DNA from: an uncultured Francisellaceae bacterium
Lineage (GTDB): Bacteria > Pseudomonadota > Gammaproteobacteria > Francisellales > CACEW01
Assembly (NCBI GenBank): GCA_905612315.1
Contig: CAJQSL010000058.1
Location: 1 to 44,748 of the forward strand
DNA length: 44,748 bases
Direction of reading: 5' to 3'
The notes beneath the pieces were generated by a model that saw only the letters and a list, made by a program, of their open reading frames with translations, was not told the DNA's origin and did not search any database. This document shows, piece after piece, positions 29,414 through 38,043 of the stretch. The translations under genes and the position numbers were made by a program. Each line of letters starts with the position of its first letter. Positions within the stretch are counted from its first letter, which is position 1.

Positions 29414-31019
29414 AAAACTAGCTGAACAAGCTAAAGATATAAAAGAATCTAGCTTAAATACTTTATTTAAAAATGACCCTACACGTGCGCAAAAATATTC
29501 TCTAAAAATTAATGATATATATTGTGATTTTTCAAAAAATCATATAGATCAAGGCATCTTTGAAAATCTAATCAACTGGGCTGAATCTTGTGATTTATCT
29601 CAAAAAACAAAAGATCTTTTCTCCGGCAAACATATTAATAACACCGAAGATAGAGCAGTTTTACATCCAGCATTAAGATGTGTTCCCAATAAAAAGTTAT
29701 TAGATATAATTCCTCAAGATATTCAAACAGAAGTTTCTTCTGAATATTCAAAAATGCAAAAATTTGTATCCAAAATCCATAATGGAGATTTTATTGGGTC
29801 AACTGGTGAGAAAATCACAACTATTGTAAACATAGGAATTGGTGGCTCAGATTTGGGCCCTAAGATGATAGTAAATGCACTTACTCCTTTTAAAATAAAA
29901 GGTATGAGCTGCCATTTTGTATCAAATATAGATGCAACCGACCTACTCTCTAATCTAGAAAATATAGATCCAAAAAATACTCTTTTTATAATTGCCTCAA
30001 AATCTTTTTCAACTATAGAGACTTTAACTAATGCACTTAGTGCAAGAGAATGGGTTATTAATAAATTAGGCAAAGATGTTGATCTTACCAAACACTTTAT
30101 AGCTATAACTTCAAATACTGCTAAAGCTCAAGAGTTTGGCATTGACCCAAATAATTGTTTTAAAATGTGGGATTGGGTTGGTGGCAGATATTCACTTTGG
30201 TCCAGCATTGGCTTACCAATAGCTTTAACTTGTGGCATGGATAATTTCAAAGAGCTTTTAAATGGCGCAAGCTATATAGATGAACATTTTTTAACGCAAC
30301 CACTAGAAAAAAACTTACCGGCTATTTTAGGATTAATTGGCGCATATTATAGAAATTTTTGGGATACCTCAGCGCAAGCAATTTTGCCATATGATCAATA
30401 TTTATCTTATCTTCCTGATTACTTACAACAAGCAGATATGGAAAGTAATGGTAAATCAGTTACACATTTAGGTGATACAGCTGAACATAAAACCGCGCCA
30501 ATTATTTGGGGAGGTGTTGGCACCAATGGTCAGCATGCATATTTTCAACTTTTACATCAAGGAACTCATTTAATTCCAATAGATTTTATAATTGCCAAAC
30601 ATAATCATCATGATCTTAAGCACCACCAAGATACTTTAATTGCAAATTGCTTAGCGCAAGCTCAAGCACTTATGCAAGGTTTAAGTTTTGATGCTGCTAA
30701 AGATGCATTATTAAAAAAAGGCATGGATTCGGCGCAAGCTGAATTTTTAGCTTTGCATAAACAAATTCCTGGGAACAAACCATCAACTATGTTTGTTTTA
30801 GATAAAATCACGCCATATACTTTGGGGCAGTTAGTCGCATGTTATGAGCATAAAATTTTCACGCAAAGTGTTTTGTGGGATATAAACGCTTTTGATCAGT
30901 GGGGAGTTGAGTTGGGTAAAGTTTTGGCTGGCCCTGTTTTGGAGGCATTGCAGGGTGAGGGTGATAATTTGGCTAGTTTTGACTCTTCTACTTCTAGCTT
31001 AATTAAGAAGTTTTTTTAG
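29379..31019 (+). CDS. pgi: Glucose-6-phosphate isomerase
   Basis: The 546-residue enzyme matches full-length proteobacterial Pgi (E. coli 549). Motifs include NIGIGGSDLGPKM, IASKSFSTIETLTNA, MWDWVGGRYSLWSSIGLPIAL and the catalytic QQADMESNGKSV and GTNGQHAYFQLLHQG. It interconverts glucose-6-phosphate and fructose-6-phosphate in glycolysis. The ATG lies inside the 3' end of pcnB (35-base overlap) after GGAAG. Downstream is a large palindrome rather than a typical terminator. Confidence 0.97.
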   Translation: MTQNTKKIQIIKKLAEQAKDIKESSLNTLFKNDPTRAQKYSLKINDIYCDFSKNHIDQGIFENLINWAESCDLSQKTKDLFSGKHINNTEDRAVLHPALRCVPNKKLLDIIPQDIQTEVSSEYSKMQKFVSKIHNGDFIGSTGEKITTIVNIGIGGSDLGPKMIVNALTPFKIKGMSCHFVSNIDATDLLSNLENIDPKNTLFIIASKSFSTIETLTNALSAREWVINKLGKDVDLTKHFIAITSNTAKAQEFGIDPNNCFKMWDWVGGRYSLWSSIGLPIALTCGMDNFKELLNGASYIDEHFLTQPLEKNLPAILGLIGAYYRNFWDTSAQAILPYDQYLSYLPDYLQQADMESNGKSVTHLGDTAEHKTAPIIWGGVGTNGQHAYFQLLHQGTHLIPIDFIIAKHNHHDLKHHQDTLIANCLAQAQALMQGLSFDAAKDALLKKGMDSAQAEFLALHKQIPGNKPSTMFVLDKITPYTLGQLVACYEHKIFTQSVLWDINAFDQWGVELGKVLAGPVLEALQGEGDNLASFDSSTSSLIKKFF

Positions 31020-31070
31020 ATTAACAAAAACGATAATTTCATGAATGAACTAATAAATTTTATATTAAAA

Positions 31071-31121
31071 TAACATATAAATTATATCTAAATAATATAT
31101 TTAGATATAATTTATATGTTA
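31071..31121. repeat. 51-base perfect AT-rich palindrome
   Basis: Two 23-base arms are perfectly complementary (31071-31093 and 31099-31121) around a 5-base centre. The arms are almost all A and T, beginning TAACATATAAATTATATC. No T-run follows on either strand, so a simple intrinsic terminator is unlikely. A second, shorter hairpin follows at 31123-31140. Both lie between pgi and the orphan gene at 31197. Confidence 0.9.
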
Positions 31122-31122
31122 A

Positions 31123-31140
31123 GATGCAGTATATTGCATC
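31123..31140. promoter_or_regulatory. GATGCA/TGCATC hairpin upstream of orphan gene
   Basis: GATGCA (31123-31128) and TGCATC (31135-31140) surround GTATAT. The element lies 57 bases before the orphan ATG and directly after the large palindrome. It could be an operator or an RNA hairpin in the leader. Confidence 0.45.
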
Positions 31141-31196
31141 TCAGGCAAGCTAATTTAAGTTTATTAAAACAATAAAAATCAAAAGGATACAATATT

Positions 31197-31760
31197 ATGA
31201 GCCATAATTATAAATCATCCCAGAATGATACGCAAAAAATCATTGACGCTACGCAAAAACGAAGAAATAACCCAAGAGGTCCTAGACTATTGAATTTTTT
31301 TCAACAAAAAGCTGATGAGCAATCACCCGCAGCCAAAGCAATGTTTGATTTAGAACAGATTCTAGCAATAATTAAAGAATCTCAATATCAGAAAACTACT
31401 TGCCTAAAAAAAACCGAGCCCGACTACAACGCTATAATCAATAGTAGTGCATTTAAAGAAAAACTTAAAGAAGGAGCGGGAAAATACCATTATATGCAAA
31501 CGCTGATGGGTGGAAATGCCGGCCTTTTGAATCAAGAAGGATTAAATGCAATTTCACAACTAGACTTCTTAAGTTGTTTATGTGTCACACTAAATATTCA
31601 AGTGCTTGACCCAGTGGAACGTAGGCTATTCAATGACATAAATCGCTTACGCTCTAATCCTTCCGCGGCCGCAGTATTTAGAGACAGTATGGCACAAGCT
31701 GATCAAATTAATGGTGTAGATATCGGCGAAATGAACCGATTTCTAAGCCTAACAATATAA
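31197..31760 (+). CDS. Orphan protein of unknown function
   Basis: I do not recognise this 187-residue protein. It has no signal peptide or membrane segment. The N-terminus is polar and basic (SQNDTQKIIDATQKRRNNPRG), and the rest is predicted helical, with LLNQEGLNAISQLDFLSCLCVTLNIQVLDP in the middle. AAAGGA lies at a good distance before the ATG, so translation is credible. It is isolated: a large palindrome precedes it and palindromic repeat copy C follows its stop by about 40 bases. Such a small, soluble, lineage-restricted gene between core genes would fit an effector, but there is no direct evidence. Confidence 0.6.
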   Translation: MSHNYKSSQNDTQKIIDATQKRRNNPRGPRLLNFFQQKADEQSPAAKAMFDLEQILAIIKESQYQKTTCLKKTEPDYNAIINSSAFKEKLKEGAGKYHYMQTLMGGNAGLLNQEGLNAISQLDFLSCLCVTLNIQVLDPVERRLFNDINRLRSNPSAAAVFRDSMAQADQINGVDIGEMNRFLSLTI

Positions 31761-31800
31761 GCCCAAGTCAGCGAGGTCAATTTTAGGAAAAACCCCAGAT

Positions 31801-31917
31801 AGTCGTTGCGAGGAACGAAGTGACGAAGCAATCTCCTGCCAATTGCAACTAGGGCGTGTAATATCAGCTTCGGGTGGGAGATTGCCACACTCGCCTTACG
31901 GCTCGTTCGCAACGACT
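31801..31917. repeat. Palindromic intergenic repeat, copy C (best preserved)
   Basis: This 117-base element has perfect 11-base terminal inverted repeats, AGTCGTTGCGA (31801-31811) and TCGCAACGACT (31907-31917), and an inner perfect pair GCAATCTCC (31828-31836) and GGAGATTGC (31877-31885). The whole could fold into one long hairpin. It matches copy B over about 90 bases and shares the core of copy A. The form is that of a non-coding, MITE-like repeat. Confidence 0.85.
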
Positions 31918-31976
31918 AGTTTTTGTTTTAAGTCTTTTTGATATTTTATTTTTATTGGAGTGCGTAAGGTTGGTTA

Positions 31977-33071
31977 TTATTGAGACTTCCCTCTTAAACC
32001 AATATCCCAAATATCGACTACTACATCATTTTCAATAACATAAAATTTATCAAAAAGATTAATAGTCGGATCACAATGCGGGACGATCATCTCAATAAGA
32101 TCCCCAACTACTGGAAGAGAACTTCCGGTAACTTTTCCATGCTCATCGCCGAATAAATCCCAATCATAACTTAAACCAGCATGACTAATAATCTTAGGAC
32201 TAGTTGGATCTTTATATAAAGATTTAGTCCCCGCATCAACGGTGACATGCTCTTTGCTATTCGCACTTATGACTGTAGTTAACATGGTCATAGATGGCTG
32301 AAAATACACTCCGTCATATTCTATATCAAAATATTCTTTATCCATGACGGTATACGAACCTGGTTGGATCTCAGTTACACTATCGATTTGACAATCTATC
32401 TCATAGGTCCCGGTACCTGAGCCTGTTTGAATTAAATTTTGCAAACCAGTTTGCTTTTCAATTTCTTGCTTAATTAAACCCGCTTTTTGTAAAAGGCTAA
32501 CAGATGCATCTGTCCTTGCTTGATTATCTTTAATATGTTGATAATGCCCAGCGTAACACTGAATTCCACATAAAATTAGGTTATCACTTTTATGAACTTC
32601 AAGAGCAAGTGGAACAACTTTTTCAAAAGATATTCCAGTTCGACTAATTCCGGCATCAATTTCAACGATAATGTTTATCGGGGCTAAATTTTTTGTTTGT
32701 GCAAGTTCTGATAATTGCTTTAAATTATCAAAACTATCTATCACTACCATGGTATCTGGTGCTAAGTTCAATACTTCTACTAAATTATTAAGCTTAATAG
32801 TAGTTACAACAGGGGAAGTTATTAATAAACCTGTGATCCCATTTTTCGCAAATTCAAGCGCTTCACTTACTTTTGCTACACAAATACCAACAGCACCCAG
32901 CTCTAATTGTAATTTGGCAACCTGCGTACATTTATGAGTTTTTGCGTGTGGACGAACCAATTTTTTATGGCTACTTGCATATTTTTGCATAGCCTTAATA
33001 TTGGCAACCAGCTTAAGCTTATCGATCACCAAACAAGGTGTGTCTAATTTATATTTGGATATATTATTCAT
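31977..33071 (-). CDS. D-threonine aldolase / D-serine dehydratase-like PLP enzyme
   Basis: This 364-residue protein starts at ATG 33071 after GGAGGAGG, 8 bases upstream; a GTG at 33086 is less likely. It has the fold-type III (alanine-racemase-like) barrel with the PLP lysine in RPHAKTHK (Lys44), a PLP-phosphate loop around GSGTGTYEID, and the C-terminal metal-site residues in VPHCDPTINL. These place it in the DSD1/D-threonine aldolase family, which acts on D-threonine or D-serine using a divalent metal. Substrate is uncertain. It is a single-gene unit divided from the OTU gene by about 85 bases. Confidence 0.85.
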   Translation of the reverse strand: MNNISKYKLDTPCLVIDKLKLVANIKAMQKYASSHKKLVRPHAKTHKCTQVAKLQLELGAVGICVAKVSEALEFAKNGITGLLITSPVVTTIKLNNLVEVLNLAPDTMVVIDSFDNLKQLSELAQTKNLAPINIIVEIDAGISRTGISFEKVVPLALEVHKSDNLILCGIQCYAGHYQHIKDNQARTDASVSLLQKAGLIKQEIEKQTGLQNLIQTGSGTGTYEIDCQIDSVTEIQPGSYTVMDKEYFDIEYDGVYFQPSMTMLTTVISANSKEHVTVDAGTKSLYKDPTSPKIISHAGLSYDWDLFGDEHGKVTGSSLPVVGDLIEMIVPHCDPTINLFDKFYVIENDVVVDIWDIGLRGKSQ

Positions 33072-33155
33072 AAAAGCCTCCTCCACTAATTTTAGTATAG
33101 TTTCAAAAAGCTTTTATTGAAGGAGCTTAAAAATATAATTAATTAAATAAATAAA

Positions 33156-34193
33156 CTAACTAACATCACAAGTTTTACTATGCTTAGCTGGGGGATACTC
33201 ACGATACCCATCCCTTGACCTGCCTCTAGATCTGGTTTCAAACGGTAATGTACTAGAGAGCCTCGGGCCATCTTGCGGCTGTTGTTCTAAATCAACACCA
33301 GATATAACCTGGTGAAAGGCATGAAGTTTATTAAATCTACTTTCAAATAACAACCAGTCTTTTAGATCTTCACCTTCCTCTAAAGATTCATCTAAAGCCT
33401 GGTTAATTTCTAGCCTTACTTTAGCTGCATCTTTAGTTAAAACTTCTTTCATGCTGTCTAAGCCAGATTTGAAATTGGCAAAAGAATCAACCGGCAAGGA
33501 ATTTATTTTGGCCTTTATTAAATCTATATGCTCTTGTGCCACTAGAGATTTTTCATCTTCACTAAAAACAAAACCATCTGCCATATCAAATAATTGTTTT
33601 CTATGTCGATAGCAAATTTCTTTCTCGCGCGTCTTGCCAATAACATCAGCTAGTATATTATCTGGCCCTTCTTGCGCTAAAGGCTGATAAAGTCTAACAC
33701 TATCAGGCTGAGCACAAACATAGCTTGAAATAGAGGATAAAAGCCCGGCACCTTCTTTTTTCCCATAATTGGAATTAAACATCGAAACTTCAATGTTACA
33801 ACCTAATAAAGAAGCTAAAACCTGAATTTCTAAATCCCCACCCCAGGCTCCATTTTCAACTATGGTATTTACACCTTCTCTAAATAGCTGCTCCTCTCCA
33901 CCTAAGATATCTAAATATCTTTCAGAATTTTGCAATAATTCTCTTCTGGCTAATACTCTAAAAGCTCTAACATTATGTTTTCTGATACACCTTTTTAAAT
34001 TTAAAGGCAAAGCTAATCTCTCCAGCAACTCTTCATTGCTAGCCAAAGAAGCCAAAACAGCGTGATATAGACAATTTCCATCACCTGGAACGCCAATTCG
34101 CGCATCCCCAAACAAATCATCTTGAACAACTCCTTCAAAATGATTATCCCCTATCATTCTAAGCTTTAAAGCTGGCATTTTAGACATGGACAT
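33156..34193 (-). CDS. OTU-like cysteine protease-fold protein, candidate deubiquitinase effector
   Basis: This 345-residue protein (ATG 34193, after GGAG at 8 bases; a GTG at 34202 is also possible) has the OTU catalytic motif GVPGDGNCLYHAVLASLA with Asp38 and Cys41, and the second OTU block WGGDLEIQVLASLLGCNIEV. OTU enzymes are deubiquitinases; bacteria with them are mostly intracellular. The usual C-terminal catalytic His (in an HY pair after a beta strand) is not obvious: the matching place reads SVRLYQPLAQEGPDNIL with no His. So it may be a weakened or atypical enzyme. The C-terminal half is helical and ends in an Arg/Ser-rich segment (RSRGRSRDGYREYPP). There is no signal peptide. Confidence 0.85.
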   Translation of the reverse strand: MSMSKMPALKLRMIGDNHFEGVVQDDLFGDARIGVPGDGNCLYHAVLASLASNEELLERLALPLNLKRCIRKHNVRAFRVLARRELLQNSERYLDILGGEEQLFREGVNTIVENGAWGGDLEIQVLASLLGCNIEVSMFNSNYGKKEGAGLLSSISSYVCAQPDSVRLYQPLAQEGPDNILADVIGKTREKEICYRHRKQLFDMADGFVFSEDEKSLVAQEHIDLIKAKINSLPVDSFANFKSGLDSMKEVLTKDAAKVRLEINQALDESLEEGEDLKDWLLFESRFNKLHAFHQVISGVDLEQQPQDGPRLSSTLPFETRSRGRSRDGYREYPPAKHSKTCDVS

Positions 34194-34234
34194 ATCCCCC
34201 ACTCCAGAAAATTATTTTTATCTATTTATACTAC

Positions 34235-34264
34235 ATGATAGCGACCTAAAGACACTTGGGTCAA
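34235..34264 (-). promoter_or_regulatory. Candidate promoter of the OTU gene
   Basis: On the minus strand TTGACC (34264-34259) and TATCAT (34240-34235) lie 18 bases apart, about 42 bases before the start codon. Confidence 0.45.
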
Positions 34265-34384
34265 CCATAAAAGTACTCTAATCTTAAATCAATAAAATGT
34301 GACCTACTCCCTTTATTATTAGAACAAGTTAAGATTTTAATCTCCTAGCAAAAATAAAAATAAAAATAGAATTAGGATCTAAAA

Positions 34385-34840
34385 ATGAAATTTAAAATCA
34401 AAAAAACAAGCAACATAATAGCATTAATAACTTTATTAATTACAACATCGCCAATTATTGCTAAAACCTATACGCAAATTAATAATATCTTAAATATTAA
34501 AAGCTCTAATTTATTAAAAATTCAAAAACCAACTTATATCTTAGGGCTAGATGATGAAGGCGAAGGTTGCGATGGCGGCCCGGTTGGGTGCTTGTGTGTA
34601 TCTGGCGGGGATTATAAACACTCTAAACTTAACTCAGAATACACAGGATGTATAACTAATGGCGGCATGCAGATGGAATCAGAACTGCAATGTGTGATGG
34701 CATCACGTGGCTGCCCAAGCTGCATGCCGGATAGAAAACCATATGTGCTTAACTCCGTAAAAAGCTGTCAAGATGAGGCTCATGCAAGGGGATATAAAGA
34801 CTATGATATTTATGTTGCTAATATTGAGGATCTAAATTAG
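34385..34840 (+). CDS. Small exported cysteine-rich protein
   Basis: This 151-residue protein has a clear signal peptide: basic start MKFKIKKTSN, hydrophobic IIALITLLITTSPIIA and a likely cut at IIA-KT. The mature part (about 125 residues) has nine Cys, most clustered in GCDGGPVGCLCVSGG and ASRGCPSCMPD, suggesting disulfides after export to the periplasm or beyond. I recognise no domain. It is divergent from the OTU gene and followed by phrB after 33 bases. Base composition matches its neighbours. Confidence 0.7.
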   Translation: MKFKIKKTSNIIALITLLITTSPIIAKTYTQINNILNIKSSNLLKIQKPTYILGLDDEGEGCDGGPVGCLCVSGGDYKHSKLNSEYTGCITNGGMQMESELQCVMASRGCPSCMPDRKPYVLNSVKSCQDEAHARGYKDYDIYVANIEDLN

Positions 34841-34873
34841 CTTATAAAAAACAAATATTTATTAAGATAAAAA

Positions 34874-36313
34874 ATGCATAATAAAAAAGCAATAATATGG
34901 TTTAGACAAGATTTAAGAGTTTCTGACAATCCATGCCTTAACTTTGCATTAGACCAAAACTTTGAGATTATCCCGGTATATATTCTTGATAGCTTAACTC
35001 CAAAAGAAAGCCAACTAGGCTCAGCTCAAAAAGTATGGCTTAGTGAATCTTTAAAAAAACTAAACCTCTCTCTAGATGAAAAATTAAATATTTATTTAGG
35101 AGAACCCCTAGAAATTTTAGAAAATATTATAAAAGAAAACCAAGTTGATACCGTACTTTGGAACAGGTGTTATGAGCCATGGAGAATTAATTCTGATAAA
35201 ACCATTAAGCAAAATCTAAAGAACAATCAGATAAATGTAAAATCCTTTAACGGATCATTATTATGGGAGCCATGGGATATTTTAAAGAGTGATAATACAC
35301 CTTACAAAGTATTTACTCCGTACTATAAAAAAGGATGCCTAAGCGCTCAAGAGCCAAGGTACCCTAAAACAAAAAAATTAGATTTAGCAAAAATCAAAAA
35401 GATTCAAAAAGAAGATTTTGATGATCTAATAAAAAAACTTGATCTTGTACAAGATAAAAAATGGCAAGAAGATATTTATAAATTCGTTGATTCTGGTGAA
35501 TTATATGCTCGAGACAAACTAAAAGAATTTATAGCAAATGGAGTAAAAAACTACAAAAAAGGTAGGGATATACCTTCTGAAAAAAGCGTATCTAGATTAT
35601 CTGCTCATTTACATTTTGGGGAAATTTCTCCAAATCAGGTTTGGCATGCAATATGTGAATTAAATCAAGACACTAACACAGAACACTTTTTAAGTGAAAT
35701 TGGATGGAGAGAGTTTTCTTACTACCTATTATATCACTTTCCAAATCTCCCAGAAGAAAACCTACGAAAAAAGTTTGATAATTTTCCGTGGCAAAATAAG
35801 CAAGATAATCTAACAGCTTGGCAAAAAGGAGAAACCGGATACCCAATAATTGATGCTGGCATGCGCCAGCTTTATAAAACAGGGTATATGCATAATAGAA
35901 TAAGAATGGTTTGCGCATCTTTTTTAACTAAAAATCTACTAACACACTGGAAAAGTGGAATGCAATGGTTTTGGGATTGCTTATTTGATGCTGACCTTGC
36001 AAGCAACAGTGCTGGGTGGCAATGGGTTGCAGGCTCAGGAGCAGATGCTGCGCCCTACTTTAGAATATTTAACCCAATAACACAGGGTGAAAAGTTTGAT
36101 CCAGAAGGTAAATATGTTAAAGAATTTGTTCCTGAATTAAAAAATCTGCCTAAACAATATATTCACAAACCCTGGGAAGCTCCAGAAAACATTTTAAAAG
36201 AAGCTAATATTAATCTTGGCAAAGACTACCCTAAACCAATAATTGATCTAAAATTATCAAGAGAGCATGCACTATTAGCTTATGAAAAAATCAAAGGAGC
36301 TCAAAGTGAGTAA
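34874..36313 (+). CDS. phrB: Deoxyribodipyrimidine photo-lyase
   Basis: This 479-residue enzyme has the N-terminal antenna-domain start IIWFRQDLRVSDNPCL and the C-terminal FAD domain with WREFSYYLLYHFPNL, TGYPIIDAGMRQLYKTGYMHNR, and WFWDCLFDADLASNSAGWQW. It splits UV-induced pyrimidine dimers with blue light. Length matches class I CPD photolyases. Its last bases overlap the SDR start by 8 bases, so the two are coupled. Repair by light in a host-associated organism suggests exposure to light outside the host, or a retained ancestral stress gene. Confidence 0.95.
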   Translation: MHNKKAIIWFRQDLRVSDNPCLNFALDQNFEIIPVYILDSLTPKESQLGSAQKVWLSESLKKLNLSLDEKLNIYLGEPLEILENIIKENQVDTVLWNRCYEPWRINSDKTIKQNLKNNQINVKSFNGSLLWEPWDILKSDNTPYKVFTPYYKKGCLSAQEPRYPKTKKLDLAKIKKIQKEDFDDLIKKLDLVQDKKWQEDIYKFVDSGELYARDKLKEFIANGVKNYKKGRDIPSEKSVSRLSAHLHFGEISPNQVWHAICELNQDTNTEHFLSEIGWREFSYYLLYHFPNLPEENLRKKFDNFPWQNKQDNLTAWQKGETGYPIIDAGMRQLYKTGYMHNRIRMVCASFLTKNLLTHWKSGMQWFWDCLFDADLASNSAGWQWVAGSGADAAPYFRIFNPITQGEKFDPEGKYVKEFVPELKNLPKQYIHKPWEAPENILKEANINLGKDYPKPIIDLKLSREHALLAYEKIKGAQSE

Positions 36314-36992
36314 ATATCTAATTTTCGGATATGGCGGTATAAGTTCTGCGGTTATAGATAATATTTTAACTAATAACCCAAATAATAAAATTACGGTTGT
36401 AACAAGAAAAGATGATATACCCAATAAAAATGTTGATAAAATATCTTTTGATCAACTTGATAATTATTTAGAAAATAACGGATTGCCCGATTATATTATT
36501 AACACTATTGGTGCTTTGCATGATGAAAATCATATGCCAGAAAAAAGCATTCCGCAAATATCAAAAGACTGGCTACATCAAAGTATTGATATAAACACAA
36601 TGCCAACCATATTAATCGCCCAAGCCATTAACAAATATATCAAAAAAGACTCAAACCTAAAGTTTATGATAATCTCAGCTAGAGTATCTAGCATTAAAGA
36701 AAATGAATTTGGTGGATGGTATAGTTACCGCATGAGCAAGGCCGCATTAAATATGTTAATAAAAACAATATCAATTGAGTGGGCCAGGCAATTTAAGAAT
36801 GCTATAATTTTTGGGTATCACCCTGGAACAGTAGATACTTTTTTATCTGAGCCATTTAAAAAAAACATTGACCCATCGCATTTATTTTCACCCCAAGAAG
36901 CTGCGAAACACTTATTAACAAATTTTCACAATATTAAACAAGAGCAATCAGGGCTTCTAATTGACTGGGAAGGAAAACTAATAGATTTCTAG
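36306..36992 (+). CDS. Short-chain dehydrogenase/reductase
   Basis: From GTG 36306 (AAAGGAG six bases upstream) the protein has 228 residues; an ATG at 36282 is less well placed. It has the Rossmann start KYLIFGYGGISSAVIDNI (a variant of the GxxxGxG loop), NTIGALHD (the NAG-like position), ISARVSSIKEN and the catalytic YRMSK motif. It resembles the CsgA-like C-factor SDRs that often lie beside photolyase genes. Substrate unknown. It likely forms an operon with phrB. Confidence 0.88.
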   Translation: MSKYLIFGYGGISSAVIDNILTNNPNNKITVVTRKDDIPNKNVDKISFDQLDNYLENNGLPDYIINTIGALHDENHMPEKSIPQISKDWLHQSIDINTMPTILIAQAINKYIKKDSNLKFMIISARVSSIKENEFGGWYSYRMSKAALNMLIKTISIEWARQFKNAIIFGYHPGTVDTFLSEPFKKNIDPSHLFSPQEAAKHLLTNFHNIKQEQSGLLIDWEGKLIDF

Positions 36993-37147
36993 ACTTTTAT
37001 ATTTGAAATTATGCATTAGTTACTAGGTTTAGCAAAAAATATATTAAATAAACCATTTAAATTTATTACATACATCTACTTAAAAAAATCTCTATAACTA
37101 TCTACTTTATCATTTTTATTAATTCAAACTCATTTTTAATTTTTAAC

Positions 37148-37678
37148 TTAACACTGCGTAGTTTTTTTGAGCTTAGATACATCAAATCCCTTTTCTTTGG
37201 CAATATTTACTAAAAAGTCATAATCTTTTTTACTTATTGACTTTTCTCTAGATAAAATCCAAAGATACTTTCTACTTGGATTGCCGACAAGAACCTCACT
37301 ATAGTTTTTAGTTAGATACAATATCCAATAGTCCCCATAAAATGGCCAAAAGAATGTTACTTTAAGTTTACTATTACCTGTATTAGGTACAACTTTTGCA
37401 TGGCCAGTTGCAATATCCCACTTAGCACTAACAGACTTTCTTCTACACTTATTAACTACTTTAACCTTGTTACCAACAAGCTCATAATTTGCATTAGTAC
37501 ATTTACAATGCTTTTGAAATGAATTAGGAAATGATGCTATCTCATACCACTTTCCCATATATTTATTTAAATTTACATTATCTACGGTAGTAGGCGGATT
37601 TTTAACTGCACATGATGTTAAAAACAACCCATTTCCAATTAGGACAAGACATCTAAAAAGATTTTTTAAAAATTTCAT
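37148..37678 (-). CDS. blc: Outer-membrane lipoprotein lipocalin Blc
   Basis: This 176-residue protein starts with a lipoprotein signal ending in FLTSC (Cys23 as lipidated residue). The lipocalin signature YMGKWYEIASFPNSFQKHC and the C-terminal NPSRKYLWILSREKSI match bacterial Blc (VlpE-type). Blc binds lysophospholipids or fatty acids at the outer membrane and is induced by envelope stress. It is convergent with phrB and the SDR gene. Confidence 0.93.
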   Translation of the reverse strand: MKFLKNLFRCLVLIGNGLFLTSCAVKNPPTTVDNVNLNKYMGKWYEIASFPNSFQKHCKCTNANYELVGNKVKVVNKCRRKSVSAKWDIATGHAKVVPNTGNSKLKVTFFWPFYGDYWILYLTKNYSEVLVGNPSRKYLWILSREKSISKKDYDFLVNIAKEKGFDVSKLKKTTQC

Positions 37679-38043
37679 TAATAACTCAATTATTATTTCT
37701 ATAACTTATCTTTTTATTATAACTTAAAGCAGTTTAATTTTCTTTTGTATTTATTTCATGTCATTTAATAAAATTTTCTAGCATTAAGAAAGCATCAGAG
37801 TAGGTTAGGTTAACTTAAATAAGATAAAAGTCTAAAAACAAGTTATTCAACTAACTTGGAAATTTATAAACATTCCTAATTCTTAATTCCTACTAGCAGC
37901 TATAGAATGGGCTTTTATTAAACATAAAAAAAGTTAAACTTAATAAAATATTTACGCAAGAAAAACCTATTTAGGTATCAGTTTAACTCAAGCAGAAAAA
38001 ATAGTAACATAAGAGCCTATTTAATACTGATTAGCTTATTGAA
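37679..38043. other. Intergenic region between blc and yajR
   Basis: 365 bases, very AT-rich, between two divergent genes. It must hold the promoters of both. I see no convincing hairpin, repeat, RNA gene or open frame with a ribosome-binding site, only many short A/T runs. Confidence 0.6.

Noticed and set aside
31071..31121. Palindrome as a simple intrinsic terminator of pgi
   Set aside because: The stem is nearly all A-T and no T-run follows on either strand.
31703..31912. Minus-strand 69-residue frame
   Set aside because: It is the translation of repeat copy C plus the antisense end of the orphan gene.
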